Assembly (NCBI GenBank): GCA_948469655.1
Contig: CAOKMF010000006.1
Coordinates: 1 to 64,000 of the forward strand
Direction: 5' to 3'
Source: an uncultured Clostridium sp.
Lineage (GTDB): Bacteria; Bacillota; Clostridia; TANB77; CAG-508
DNA: 64,000 bases
Shown here: positions 41,433 through 50,771 of the stretch, piece by piece
How the letters are laid out: each line of letters starts with the position of its first letter
Numbering within the stretch: the stretch's first letter is position 1
Made by a program: the position numbers and the translations under genes
The notes under the pieces: generated by a model
The model's database searches: none
What the model was told of the DNA's origin: nothing
What the model saw: only the letters and a program-made list of their open reading frames with translations

Positions 41433-41733
41433 CTCTTCTATACTTATACTCTCTTTGCATAAGATTATATTTAATAACATTTTTTATCATGTCTACCATT
41501 GAAAAGTTATTTTGTCCCTTGATTAATGATATTACACTTACTACAATTGCACCTAATACAAAAAATGTTGGAATTAAACTTTGATGTGTAAATAAATATA
41601 TTATATATGCCACAACAGATGCTACTACTCCTACAATTATTGTTTTTATTAATTCCGACATTCCATATCCATCAAAAAATTCTGTTTTCAGTTTTATCTC
41701 TGTTGGTATTTTAATTGTTTTTTTATCTACCAC
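41404..41733 (-). CDS. PrgI-family inner-membrane channel protein
   Basis: 109 aa from GTG 41733, with a strong RBS GGAGGAGG 7 nt upstream. Typical PrgI start VDKKTIKIPTEIKLKTEFFD, two TM segments (IIVGVVASVVAYIIYLF, IPTFFVLGAIVVSVISLI) and a basic end (MQREYKYRRGDFY). Read with the standard code it appears fused to the upstream gene; CGG +1 reading separates them. PrgI forms part of the VirB3/VirB4-like channel base. Confidence 0.82.
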   Translation of the reverse strand: MVDKKTIKIPTEIKLKTEFFDGYGMSELIKTIIVGVVASVVAYIIYLFTHQSLIPTFFVLGAIVVSVISLIKGQNNFSMVDMIKNVIKYNLMQREYKYRRGDFYNKHIR

Positions 41734-42312
41734 CGATTCGCACCTCCTCCGTGCTCCATCTCCACCATTATTAGTAAAACTCTTTGACTGTTCTTTTATC
41801 TTTTGATATTCTGCGTATGTAGATTTTGATGGAAATATACATCCTTCTGAATCTCTGTAATATTCTACTTTTGCATAGAATCCTTTCCAAAAGCCTTGAC
41901 ATTCTCCAAATGGTCTTAAATAGCTTATATTCTCCACCATATTGCCACCTATATTTATTCCATAAGCTTCACTTAAGGGCTCACTATCTGACATTGATAT
42001 AATTTTTTTGTTTGTATCTGTTACTACATATCTTCTGCCATCAATGTTTACTACTTCTCGCCCTTGACAATCTTTGTCCTCAATTTTTCCAAATGTCATT
42101 TCTATATTTGTACCATCTGTTATTTCTACTGTACTGCCAAAATAATACTTTGGTATTTCTACCAATGTTAATGATAATGTTATGAGTACAGTTGCAATCA
42201 TTAAATGTTTTGCAAGTTTTAAGTATTTCGCTTTATTGTCTACATCTGTAGCTGTTTTTATCATTAAAATAACAAACATTATTCCTGCTATTGTTATTCC
42301 TAAATTTCTCAA
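41723..42312 (-). CDS. Membrane protein of the transfer channel, ends at two CGG +1 sites
   Basis: 195 aa with CGG +1 sites at 41749-41751 and 41733-41735. Two N-terminal TM segments (GITIAGIMFVILMIKTATD, HLMIATVLITLSLTLVEI) and an extracellular domain with two Cys (CQGREVVNIDGRR, GECQGFWKGFYAKVEYYRDS). With +1 decoding it ends NNGGDGAGGGANGGR at a stop just inside the PrgI start. With CGG as Arg the two proteins would fuse. No named family recognised. Confidence 0.65.
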
Positions 42313-42338
42313 TATTTCTATTATACTTCTTAATGTTT

Positions 42339-43185
42339 CTATCTTCTTCCACCTCCAAATCTTGGTATTAATGACCTAACTGACCTTGCTGTATTGCCTA
42401 GTGAATTTATAGGATTTCCACTTGGTCTTATCATATATTTGCCTAGTATCATTGGTGTATTGGTAGATATTATTGCAATTGCTATACCATAAATTAAATG
42501 ACCATTTGTTAATGTTAAAATTGATAAATTAAGTAATGCTAATTGCACAACCAATGTAAATGCCGTCATTAGAAAGTTTCTAATATATTCAGGAAATACC
42601 CCTTCGTCTGAGTTTAAAAGTCCGGATACTTGCGAATGGTATGCCTAGTCTCATTACTAGCATCTCAATTCCTTTCATAATAAATTGACAAATTAAAATA
42701 AGCCATACAATAAGGAGAACTAAGCAAGCAACTGCTGTAAAGATGCCTCCTCCCATATTTCCTGTTAGAGTTTCTGCGAGATTAGTTCCTTGAATTTGTA
42801 TTGTACTTAAAATACTATCTAAAAATTCCTGTACTATTCCAACAAAGATATAATATATTTCTTTAAAACAAATCATTATTATTACTGCTTTAAGCATACC
42901 AATACATAATGAAAATGGATTTTGTTCTGCATCTCCTTCTTTCATCATAAAGTATGTTTTTATTGCTTTTCCTATAAAAACTATTACAAGCAAAAATATT
43001 GCATAATTAAATACAGTTTCATATATATTGTTGAAATTTATATAGTTTCCATCTGCAACCTTAATTCCACCAAGTTCTCGTTCTATAAAAAATACTAAAC
43101 TTGTCATATTTTTAAATAAAGAATTAAGTGTTGCCTCCGATCCTATTATAAATTTCTCAATTAGTTCTACAAGCATATCTGCCAT
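42339..43185 (-). CDS. VirB6/TrbL-like polytopic channel protein
   Basis: 281 aa with a CGG +1 site at 42622-42624. Multiple TM segments (AIFLLVIVFIGKAIKTYFMM, IFTAVACLVLLIVWLILICQ) and the typical end of this family (LTLTNGHLIYGIAIAIISTN). The +1 joint reads PFASI-GLLNSDEGVFPEYI. The VirB6-like protein forms the inner-membrane channel. Upstream of the 41723 gene and downstream of the VirB2-like gene. Confidence 0.78.
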
Positions 43186-43211
43186 CTTTTATCACCTCTA
43201 CTTACTTTTCT

Positions 43212-43568
43212 TTATTTATAGAAAGATAGAATTGCATCTATAAGTGCTAAACCACAAGTTATTAAAACCATACATATTAATGTAGTTTTGATATTTTGCA
43301 TATTTCTTCTTCTTTCTCCCTCATCATTAGTTTTTAAACAATATACATAGTAAATAAAATATCCACCACATATTGTGATTCCTATTCCAACAAGCCAACT
43401 TATAACTGCATCAACTAATTTTTCTGTGCCCTGCACAAGTTTTGTACTTTCCAAACTTCCTGCATAAGCTACTTGGTTAATTGTAATTAATAGAATCACT
43501 GCTAAAACAACTACTTTTAAAATTACTTTGCCTATATTTTTTAATTGTTCTTTTTTATTCTTCATCAT
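43212..43568 (-). CDS. VirB2-like pilin/channel subunit
   Basis: 118 aa from the ATG pair after GAAAGGG. Signal-like segment (VILKVVVLAVILLITINQVA, cleavage near YAGS), then two TM helices (AVISWLVGIGITICGGYFIY, LICMVLITCGLALIDAIL) separated by a short basic loop, the layout of VirB2/TrbC-type subunits. Overlaps the virD4 stop. Confidence 0.68.
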   Translation of the reverse strand: MMKNKKEQLKNIGKVILKVVVLAVILLITINQVAYAGSLESTKLVQGTEKLVDAVISWLVGIGITICGGYFIYYVYCLKTNDEGERRRNMQNIKTTLICMVLITCGLALIDAILSFYK

Positions 43569-45500
43569 TACCCTTTCCATCCATAACCTCTAGGTTACTT
43601 CTTATTTTATCTATATCATAAAAATCATCATCGCTATCCTTGTATTTATTCCAAATGTCCCATATTTTGATTTTTGTAAATTCTCTGATTTTTCTTTTGT
43701 TTTCTCTGTCTATTCTTAAAATCTGATTTTCTTCTTTTGTTCCCATACCATTTAATTTATTGAAGTACATTTTTGAAATATCTGGCACATATAAAAGAGC
43801 AGGCGGTTTGCCTGCTACCATTACTAAAACATAAGGATTTTCTATTCTAAGAACTTCATCAGGTGTAAGTAGTTTTCTTGATATAAGACTCATACTACTA
43901 CTCGAATTGTCATACTTTATATTTGTATTACTACTTTCACCATATGCTTGACAAGTATAAGTTCCAAGCTTGTCTGAAACTTTTGTTGCTGTATCAATGT
44001 TACTTGTTTTTAGATACATCCACACACAATTATCCATAATATTCTGTGCTCCTTCTTTTCCGTATCTCTCTTCTATTTGTGCAAAACTTTGCAAACAAAT
44101 TATAAATCTTATGTTTCTTCCACGAGATACTGTTAGCATACTTTGAAATGTGTTTATTTTAGTAAAGTTCGCAAACTCATCTAAAATAAAGTTCATTCTT
44201 ATATTTAACTCGCCTCCTTGCTCCCTGCTTGTCTCTACAAGCGAAGTATAAAGTTGCTGTACAAGTATGCTTCCAAGTTTATGGTATGTTTCTCTATCAT
44301 CAGGTAATAAAACATAAATAGCTGTTTTTTTCTTTGCAAAATCTCTTAAGTCAAAATCTGATTTTTGTGTATTGTTTGCAACATATTCATTTATAAACAT
44401 TTGCAATGTAGAAAGTGCTGCAGCGACAAAACTTCCTCTTGTTTTACTTGGAGCTGTTCCGAGCCACTGCAAAGAATTTCTTGATAGGATCGTTCGCTTC
44501 TTTTGTTTCCATGTATTTATCAATTAACATTTCTCCTTCGTCATCTTTTTTGAACATCTCTGCAACAAAATAGTAGGCATTTGCTAATGTCTGATATTGT
44601 CTCCTGCCTTTGTTCTCTAATACTACTGCCATAATTGCTGTTTTAATTACAGACTGTTCTCCATTTTTCCATATAGGTTCTGTTTTATCATTACTTTCTA
44701 CGAGAATATTTACTATATCATTTATAAGACTTTCTGCAAGTGGAATATTGTCATCTTCCACTGCATTTATAATAATATCTAAATAGTTATACCAGTTACT
44801 CTTTAAAAAATTGATATAATCTAATGCTATTACGTCATAACCAAGCTCTCGCAATTTTTCTGCTGTATATAAATATAATTCTCCCTTAACATCACTAATA
44901 AACATATTTTCACCGAGCTAATCCAAGCATTGTAATAGTTGGGATAATTATTGAGCGACTTTTTCCTGATCCTGAGCTTCCAACCAATAGCAAATGCAAA
45001 TTATCGTCTATGTAATAATATTTTTCAATGTTGTTCTCCTTTTCGAAATTAACTATTACTCCACCTGAATCAAAAACACTTTTTTTATAATTTTTATTTG
45101 AATCAATAATGTTACATTTAAATATTTTATTATAATCCTTTTTATCTAACCACCATGATGTTCCATGTTGTCCTTCACCCACATATTTTGGGACTTCTAT
45201 TTTGTCTGTTAGCTTTATTTGATCGCTATGATAAATATTTTTTGTCTTATTTGAAAATAGCAATAAAAAAGATGCTACAATAATCTCTAATACCATAAAG
45301 ATTATTAGCACTCTTTTATTTGTAAGTAATGTTGTAACTATTGATTCTATATTAATTTGTAATAAGTCATTAAAGTTATTACTTAATATAAAGTGTAGGC
45401 TTACTGAAAAATATGCACATACAAATACACTAAATATTAATGCAATTACTATTAATATTCGTCTGTTTATTTTTATTCTCCTTTGTTTGGAACTCTGCAT
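43555..45500 (-). CDS. VirD4-type coupling protein
   Basis: 647 aa with two CGG +1 sites (44913-44915 and 44459-44461). Two N-terminal TM segments, VPKYVGEGQHGTSWW, Walker A LLLVGSSGSGKSRSIIIP, then GLA-GENMFISDVKGELYLY across the first site and AVA-GTAPSKTRGSFVAA across the second, both conserved in this family. Walker B-like FILDEFANF and QSFAQIEERYG follow. Coupling proteins bring the relaxase-DNA and protein substrates to the channel. Without the +1 events the gene is in three pieces, the first ending in CGG-TGA. Confidence 0.95.
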
Positions 45501-45644
45501 TCCTTTACTTGTGAAATTTAATAATTAAACTTAATTACTATCTTCCGCTTACTTTACTTATTGTTATTCTAAAGCTATATATTTAATTTTTGTTTATACA
45601 TAAAAAGTATCTACTAATTTTATAAATGCTTTTCTACAATTTTT

Positions 45645-45773
45645 CTATATTTCTTCTATATTTTCGCTTTCTTCTACATATTCTAAGTTTTCAAAATTGT
45701 CATTTATACATTTCTTAAATTCTTCTTTTTGCTCTTTAAAATCTTTTGTATTTTCTTCTTTCTTGCAATCCAT
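45645..45773 (-). CDS. Small acidic protein
   Basis: 42 aa from ATG after AGGTGG: MDCKKEENTKDFKEQKEEFK, ending in an acidic YVEESENIEEI. Follows the relaxase gene. Its tail is Glu-rich but lacks FE. Function unknown. Confidence 0.4.
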   Translation of the reverse strand: MDCKKEENTKDFKEQKEEFKKCINDNFENLEYVEESENIEEI

Positions 45774-45840
45774 TTTACCACCTACCTTCCTTTTTATATT
45801 AATACATATTTTATAATAAATCAATATGATTAAATATTTT

Positions 45841-47079
45841 TCATTGTTCATTTTGCCAATTCAAATAAGAACTATTCTTTTTGCGTATTGCCAATTCTTT
45901 CTTTGCTTGTTTTGATAAATTCTTTTTATATTTAACTTCAAATTTTCTAATATATTTTTCCTGTTGCCTTGTAGAAAAATATATACAATTAAATATTTCC
46001 CAAATTAAGTCTCTACTATAATTAACATACCTCGCTTGTGAATATTCTTCGTGTTCATTTAATAATATTCTTTCAAGATTTAAAACCTGATTTCCTATTA
46101 TTTTTAAAATTTCAATTTCAGCTTTTTCCTTTTCTTCTTGCTGTGCCTTCTGTATTCTTTTATTATCCTGATATTTGAAAGCAACAATTTTTTGTTTTGC
46201 TAAAATATAGTTTGATTTTTCATGTTTACAATCTATTGACATTTCTATAATTTTATTGGATATATCATTTACTCGTTTAATAATATTTGGATATTTTTTT
46301 AAATATTGATATTTAATACTTCCTTGTGTGTTTTTTAATTCTGCTTTTAGTAATAAAAGGTCTTTTGCTATTTGTTTTAATTCTTCATCTTTTAATGTTC
46401 TTTTTATTAATTTTTTATTTGAAAAATCCTTTTCATACTGCAACATATCTTTCATAAACTTCGGATCTGAGCTTACATTTTTTAATTTCTGCAATAATTG
46501 ATTTTTTTCAATTATTCCTTTTTTGGCAATATCTTTTTCTTTATATAGCTCTATTAACTCTTCTTTAAATATTACGTTTGTATATTCATGTCTCATCTCA
46601 TTAATTCTATTATAATCAATATAATAGTTCATTTTATCCCTTTGTTTACTCCATACCATAACTTGTAAATGTGGATGTCCACTTTCTAAATGAACTGCTC
46701 CTGTGTATTGTATATCTTCATATTTTATATTCATCTTTTTAGCAAGACTAACTAATTTGCTGTCAAACATCTCTTTCCATTTATCCTGTGTATCATATCC
46801 AAATCGAACTGCATCATATTCGTCAAGTGATATTGTACAACGATAAATTGGGATTTTGTTTTCTGCTAAATTAATTATGTGTCTATTAATTGGCTCTATA
46901 TTTTCCATCTCTTGTATATTTTGAAAACCTTCAATTTTTCCAAATAAACCATGATTTGTATTTTTATTTCTTATTGCATATTCACTATATGCCAAATAGT
47001 TTGTATAGTTTTTGTGTTTGAAAAATGTTGTTTTCTTATTAGGATTAAAACTCTCAAAAAGAAATACTACATTATTCAT
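45841..47079 (-). CDS. Relaxase, MobP/MobL-type
   Basis: 412 aa. N-terminal relaxase domain with Tyr residues near the start (HKNYTNYLAYSEYAIR) and the metal-binding motif HLESGHPHLQVMVWS. The C-terminal two-thirds is helical and basic. It nicks oriT and pilots the strand. Start overlaps the accessory gene at 47072, and a hairpin-rich oriT-like region follows upstream at 47565-47680. No in-frame CGG and no EEFE tail. Confidence 0.88.
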   Translation of the reverse strand: MNNVVFLFESFNPNKKTTFFKHKNYTNYLAYSEYAIRNKNTNHGLFGKIEGFQNIQEMENIEPINRHIINLAENKIPIYRCTISLDEYDAVRFGYDTQDKWKEMFDSKLVSLAKKMNIKYEDIQYTGAVHLESGHPHLQVMVWSKQRDKMNYYIDYNRINEMRHEYTNVIFKEELIELYKEKDIAKKGIIEKNQLLQKLKNVSSDPKFMKDMLQYEKDFSNKKLIKRTLKDEELKQIAKDLLLLKAELKNTQGSIKYQYLKKYPNIIKRVNDISNKIIEMSIDCKHEKSNYILAKQKIVAFKYQDNKRIQKAQQEEKEKAEIEILKIIGNQVLNLERILLNEHEEYSQARYVNYSRDLIWEIFNCIYFSTRQQEKYIRKFEVKYKKNLSKQAKKELAIRKKNSSYLNWQNEQ

Positions 47080-47533
47080 TTCGATATATTTCTCCTATTG
47101 TATAAAAATCATATAAGTCTTTCTTTGTCATATTTTCCGTATCATGATTAATATAATAATTTGCTTTTTTACGAGCATTGCTGAGTATAGAAATAAATTG
47201 TTTACTCATATCATCTCCCAATAATTTTTGAAAGACTTCTCCTAATAAATATGTATTAACAGCACTTGTTCTTAGATATTTTGCATTTATTTTTCGCTGT
47301 GATTTTATAAATGGATCTAGCTTTGCATCTAGCATACTATCTAATTCTTTGATTATAAGATCTAAGTTATCTTTATATATTTGTAAATTTAACTCTTTAT
47401 CAATTCCACTTTTTATAATATCTGATTCATATTTTCCCTGTTTGGTTGCAAGCTTTTGTAACATTTTCTTTTTATATTTTGGAATTCTTACTACAATTGT
47501 AACTAATTTATTCTCCTCTGTTTTTTCCTTCAA
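47072..47533 (-). CDS. Relaxosome accessory protein (MobC-like)
   Basis: 153 aa. The N-terminal part resembles an RHH-like mobilization protein (NKLVTIVVRIPKYKKKMLQK). The C-terminal part is helical. It sits between oriT and the relaxase with a 4-8 nt overlap, the expected place for an oriT-binding partner. Confidence 0.7.
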   Translation of the reverse strand: MKEKTEENKLVTIVVRIPKYKKKMLQKLATKQGKYESDIIKSGIDKELNLQIYKDNLDLIIKELDSMLDAKLDPFIKSQRKINAKYLRTSAVNTYLLGEVFQKLLGDDMSKQFISILSNARKKANYYINHDTENMTKKDLYDFYTIGEIYRNE

Positions 47534-47564
47534 CTTTTCCTTCTTTCTTCTCCTGCTAAGAAAT

Positions 47565-47680
47565 CAAAATTGCCACAGCAATTTTGCAGGATCAGGGCGA
47601 TATCTCATCGCCCTATAACAGCCTAAAAGCGTGGCTTTTAGCGAGATACGCATTATTTTACTAGATATCAAATAGATATC
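47565..47680. other. Probable oriT of the conjugative element
   Basis: Four inverted repeats in 115 bp: AAAATTGC/GCAATTTT, GGGCGAT/ATCGCCC, CTAAAAGC/GCTTTTAG and AGATATC/GATATCT. On the minus strand ATCCTGC lies beside the first repeat, matching the core of nick regions of MobP-type relaxases (RP4: ATCCTG|C). It is upstream of the accessory gene and relaxase and is more GC-rich than neighbours. Confidence 0.68.
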
Positions 47681-47681
47681 T

Positions 47682-47912
47682 CTAAACTTCTTCCTCTTCT
47701 AGTTCTTCTTGACTAACTATCTCAACATAGTCACTTATAATATTTAAAGCTTCATCATAGCTCCCTGATTTAGTTATTTTTTCGCACATTTCTTTTGCTT
47801 CTTCTCGCATCCCATTTCTTTTTAATATCTTTGATGCAATCCCCATTAGATTAAAAATATTTCCATCTTCTCCAATTAAAGCACACTTTGGTTTTTTAAG
47901 TTCTTTATTCAA
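47682..47912 (-). CDS. Small repeat-domain protein, paralog of next gene
   Basis: 76 aa from a TTG start overlapping the previous stop; RBS supplied by that gene's Glu codons. Its core (CALIGEDGNIFNLMGIASKI, SGSYDEALNIISDYVE) is a second copy of the C-terminal domain of the 47905 protein. It ends QEELEEEEV, a weak acidic tail. This domain is common in Clostridial elements; function unknown. Confidence 0.6.
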   Translation of the reverse strand: MNKELKKPKCALIGEDGNIFNLMGIASKILKRNGMREEAKEMCEKITKSGSYDEALNIISDYVEIVSQEELEEEEV

Positions 47913-48483
47913 ATTCTTCTTCCTCCTCTTCTTCTTGATTTCTATCAATAGTTTCAACATATTCATTTATAACATCTAAAGCCTCATCATAACTATATGA
48001 CATTGTTGCTCGCTCAATCATTTCCCTTGATTCATCAAACATATTATTTTTCTTTAATGTTTTTGATGCTAGTCCTATTATTTCAATCATACTACCACCT
48101 GCTTCATGAATGTTACATCTTGGCTTTTCTTTTCCACTATTAAATTCTTTTTGCTTCTGATCCATATTTCGCATTTTTTCTGAAATATCCAAAAACTTTA
48201 ATGCAACAGGTTTGAATCTTCCATATTGAAAATCATTTCTCATTTCATACATCATTAAATGTATTATTTCACTTATTTGATTAGAATTTAATGGTCTTTC
48301 TTCAACTTCTTTTATTTCTTTTTGTTGCTCAGGTGTACCAAAACATAAATTTAAAGGTGTATCACTTACATATCCTAAAGCCATTATACTATGAGCCATT
48401 GCCTCTCGATATTCTGTATCCAAATTAGCATCATAAGTTGCATCTCTTATATCATTTATTCTAACTTTTTTTATTTTTGACAT
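47905..48483 (-). CDS. Element protein with repeat domain and EEEFE tail
   Basis: 192 aa. Helical N-terminal part (MSKIKKVRINDIRDATYDAN), then a domain shared with the 47682 gene (CNIHEAGGSMIEIIGLASKT, YSYDEALDVINEYVE), ending RNQEEEEEEEFE. Upstream of oriT. The tail codons again double as the RBS of the next gene. Function unknown. Confidence 0.6.
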   Translation of the reverse strand: MSKIKKVRINDIRDATYDANLDTEYREAMAHSIMALGYVSDTPLNLCFGTPEQQKEIKEVEERPLNSNQISEIIHLMMYEMRNDFQYGRFKPVALKFLDISEKMRNMDQKQKEFNSGKEKPRCNIHEAGGSMIEIIGLASKTLKKNNMFDESREMIERATMSYSYDEALDVINEYVETIDRNQEEEEEEEFE

Positions 48484-48502
48484 TACAATAACCTCTCTTT
48501 TT

Positions 48503-49216
48503 CTAATATTCTAATTCTTCTTCACTTTTTTCGCTCTCATTTATTTCTTTTAACAACTCTTCTTCATCTTGATACCCCAAATAGTATAAAGCTGATTCTA
48601 TTGGTATATATTCTTTTATTATCTCTGAATATGTATCTTCATCCGCTTTTCTCATTTGTAATACACTAAGTGATTCTGTCTCATTAGTATCAACATTTAG
48701 AAATAATTTAAATTGAATATTTTGATCGTATTGTTCCTTAATATCATTATAAATTTTACTATTACTTTCATAAAATTCTAAGATATCATCTTTGTCGGTA
48801 TAAATATATTCCATTTTGGTTTTAGTATATTTTGTTTTTTTATTTGTAATTTCTTTTATTGCTTTTTTCTTTATCATCTCTATAAATTTAAATGGCTCTT
48901 CTAATGCTTTAATTTTTGCAGTATTTCTATATTCAATGTCATCCCATTTACTACCAATTCTTAGAAATACATATCCATTTCTAGTTTTACTTAAATATTC
49001 TTCAAATTGTTGTACCGCTTCAAATTCTTTATAATACTTTAAACTATCTAGTTGTATTAATATGCAACTATTTCCATCCTTTTTGAACTCTTTTATTATT
49101 GCATTATCCGGAAGAAGTAAGTCGTTGCAATCAATAGAACTTGCTTTATTTTTTTCTATCATAGATAAGTAATCTCGTTTTGTTATTGAAATTCTTAAAT
49201 CGCTATAATATCCCAT
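48503..49216 (-). CDS. Hypothetical element protein (GYYSD-type)
   Basis: 237 aa. Starts MGYYSDLRISITKRDY, a signature seen in many plasmid and conjugative-element proteins of unknown role. Alpha/beta fold with GYVFLRIGSKWDDIEY. Ends SEKSEEELEY, an acidic but divergent tail. A palindromic leader (49244-49268) lies just upstream. Confidence 0.55.
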   Translation of the reverse strand: MGYYSDLRISITKRDYLSMIEKNKASSIDCNDLLLPDNAIIKEFKKDGNSCILIQLDSLKYYKEFEAVQQFEEYLSKTRNGYVFLRIGSKWDDIEYRNTAKIKALEEPFKFIEMIKKKAIKEITNKKTKYTKTKMEYIYTDKDDILEFYESNSKIYNDIKEQYDQNIQFKLFLNVDTNETESLSVLQMRKADEDTYSEIIKEYIPIESALYYLGYQDEEELLKEINESEKSEEELEY

Positions 49217-49243
49217 ATATTTATCTTCCCTTTCTGAATTCTC

Positions 49244-49268
49244 TCACACAAGAATCGATTTTGTGTCA
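49244..49268. promoter_or_regulatory. Palindromic leader motif, copy 1
   Basis: TCACACAAGAATCGATTTTG followed by TGTCATTTTTATT. Related motifs occur at 49985-50009 and 53205-53226, each 20-100 nt upstream of an element gene start. Confidence 0.45.
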
Positions 49269-49303
49269 TTTTTATTTTAGTATAAATTTACACATCCATA
49301 AAA

Positions 49304-49960
49304 TTATTCAAATTCTTCTTCATCTTCATTTTGTTTTGTTAATTGTTTATCCAAATCAAAAATTTCTGTTTGCATTATCAATCCATAATCTGTTTGCCTT
49401 CCACCATTTTCATTGCAGTAATCCTCGCCTAATTTAGATAAATCTATATAATCCATAATATCATCAACAAAAACTTCGCCGTCTTCAATTATTCTTCTTC
49501 CATAATTCTCTGGAAGTTTAACATCACTATAAAGCGTAAAGCTATCTAAATGACTTGCATACTTTTCTGCATCTTTTATGTTTGATATTTCTTCGCTTTT
49601 CATTTCTAAGACTGCTAATAATTTCTCTCTATCTTCTTCATTTAATGTATTTATAATAGCAAATATTTGTTTAATATCTTGATATGGTGTTGTATATCCT
49701 AAATTTGTTGCCTTATCTATTATATTTAAAATTTCTCTTGTCATCTCTTTTGAAAAACTATAATTTTCTGTATCAATTACTTCACATTTTAATACATGAG
49801 TACCTTGAATCGATAAATTATTATAATCTAATCCTAAATATTTAAAATCTCGTTCTAATTTTTCTGTTTCCTTAGGAATTCTTATCACGATTTCTCTATA
49901 ATCTTCATTTTCTTCGTACTCATGTTTATTAACTATATTAAGTTTCATTTTTAATCCCAT
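49304..49960 (-). CDS. ArdA-like antirestriction protein with EEEFE tail
   Basis: 218 aa from ATG 49960 after AGGAGG. The middle and C-terminal part (KYASHLDSFTLYSDVKLPEN, YGRRIIEDGEVFVDDIMDYI, then DLSKLGEDYCNENGGRQTDY) resembles ArdA, an acidic DNA mimic that blocks type I restriction. It ends KQNEDEEEFE. ArdA must act at once in the recipient cell, so a transport tail would be useful. The next gene is ~90 nt away, so the tail is not its RBS. Confidence 0.55.
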   Translation of the reverse strand: MGLKMKLNIVNKHEYEENEDYREIVIRIPKETEKLERDFKYLGLDYNNLSIQGTHVLKCEVIDTENYSFSKEMTREILNIIDKATNLGYTTPYQDIKQIFAIINTLNEEDREKLLAVLEMKSEEISNIKDAEKYASHLDSFTLYSDVKLPENYGRRIIEDGEVFVDDIMDYIDLSKLGEDYCNENGGRQTDYGLIMQTEIFDLDKQLTKQNEDEEEFE

Positions 49961-49984
49961 TACTTTCACCTCCTAGAATTCTCT

Positions 49985-50009
49985 TGCACGAGAATCAATT
50001 TTGTACCAT
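49985..50009. promoter_or_regulatory. Palindromic leader motif, copy 2
   Basis: TGCACGAGAATCAATTTTGT followed by ACCATTTTTATT, upstream of the ArdA-like gene; weaker symmetry than copies 1 and 3. Confidence 0.4.
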
Positions 50010-50046
50010 TTTTATTATTTTTTAGTATCGTTCTACATCGATGAAA

Positions 50047-50310
50047 TCACTCAAACTCTTCTGTTGTTTCACTTTCAATATTATTTTGTTTTCCTTTAGC
50101 AACATAAACATTTTTTCCTTTTTTGTCATATACATAAACTCCTAATTCTTTAGTCAGAGCATCTTGTAAATATTCACTTTTATATTCTTCTGCATACTTT
50201 TTTGCAGTTTTTAGATCATGTGTACCTGCTAATAATCCTCCATTACTATTTCTTACATAATATTGTGTATTTGGATACATTTTCATTATTTGGTCTTGTG
50301 TAAAACTCAT
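50047..50310 (-). CDS. Small element protein with EEFE tail
   Basis: 87 aa, alpha/beta (YYVRNSNGGLLAGTHDLKTA, KELGVYVYDKKGKNVYVAKG), ends ESETTEEFE. The core resembles the second half of the 50379 protein, which also ends in YIAKDYENEETEEIE. Function unknown. Confidence 0.55.
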   Translation of the reverse strand: MSFTQDQIMKMYPNTQYYVRNSNGGLLAGTHDLKTAKKYAEEYKSEYLQDALTKELGVYVYDKKGKNVYVAKGKQNNIESETTEEFE

Positions 50311-50378
50311 ATTTTTTATTCCTTCTTTCTGCTTTTCTTTTTTTATTATTTTGTTTTAATTTTTAGCATTATAAAAAG

Positions 50379-50771
50379 TTACTCAATTTCCTCTGTCTCT
50401 TCATTTTCATAATCTTTTGCTATATATATTTTTTCTGATTCTCCTTCTATCTCGACCCATACTTCTGAACTATCGCAATTTCTCATATATTCTTTTTTCT
50501 TTTTTTCTGCAAAAACAATTGCTTGATTTAATGTAGAGAAACTTCCAAGAACTTCAAGCTCTTCATTTCTAACTAGATACCAAATATCTTCTTGTATATT
50601 TAGTTTTACATCTTTCATAATTTCTTTTACAAGGCTTATTTTCTCTTTTGTCTCTTTCCATTGTTTAACATACTTTTCTTTAGGTGTATTCATTAACCAA
50701 TCCTTTGAATAGCAAAATAGATTATGACATAAAATATCTTCAAATTCTTTTAATAAATCCATTTTATTCAA
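50379..50771 (-). CDS. Small element protein with EEIE tail
   Basis: 130 aa from TTG 50771 or ATG 50762. Similar layout to the 50047 protein: FSTLNQAIVFAEKKKKEYMR then VWVEIEGESEKIYIAKDYEN and a Glu-rich end. It ends EETEEIE, a variant of the EEFE tail. Overlaps the upstream DUF3560-like gene. Function unknown. Confidence 0.55.
   Translation of the reverse strand: MNKMDLLKEFEDILCHNLFCYSKDWLMNTPKEKYVKQWKETKEKISLVKEIMKDVKLNIQEDIWYLVRNEELEVLGSFSTLNQAIVFAEKKKKEYMRNCDSSEVWVEIEGESEKIYIAKDYENEETEEIE

Noticed and set aside
35712-47966. EEEFE tails explained only as Shine-Dalgarno sequences for the next gene
   Set aside because: True for 35712 and 47905, where the Glu codons form GAGGAGG before an overlapping start. 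The tails at 29112, 49304, 50047 and 51564 are followed by a terminator or by 70-90 nt before the next gene, so a protein-level role is needed.
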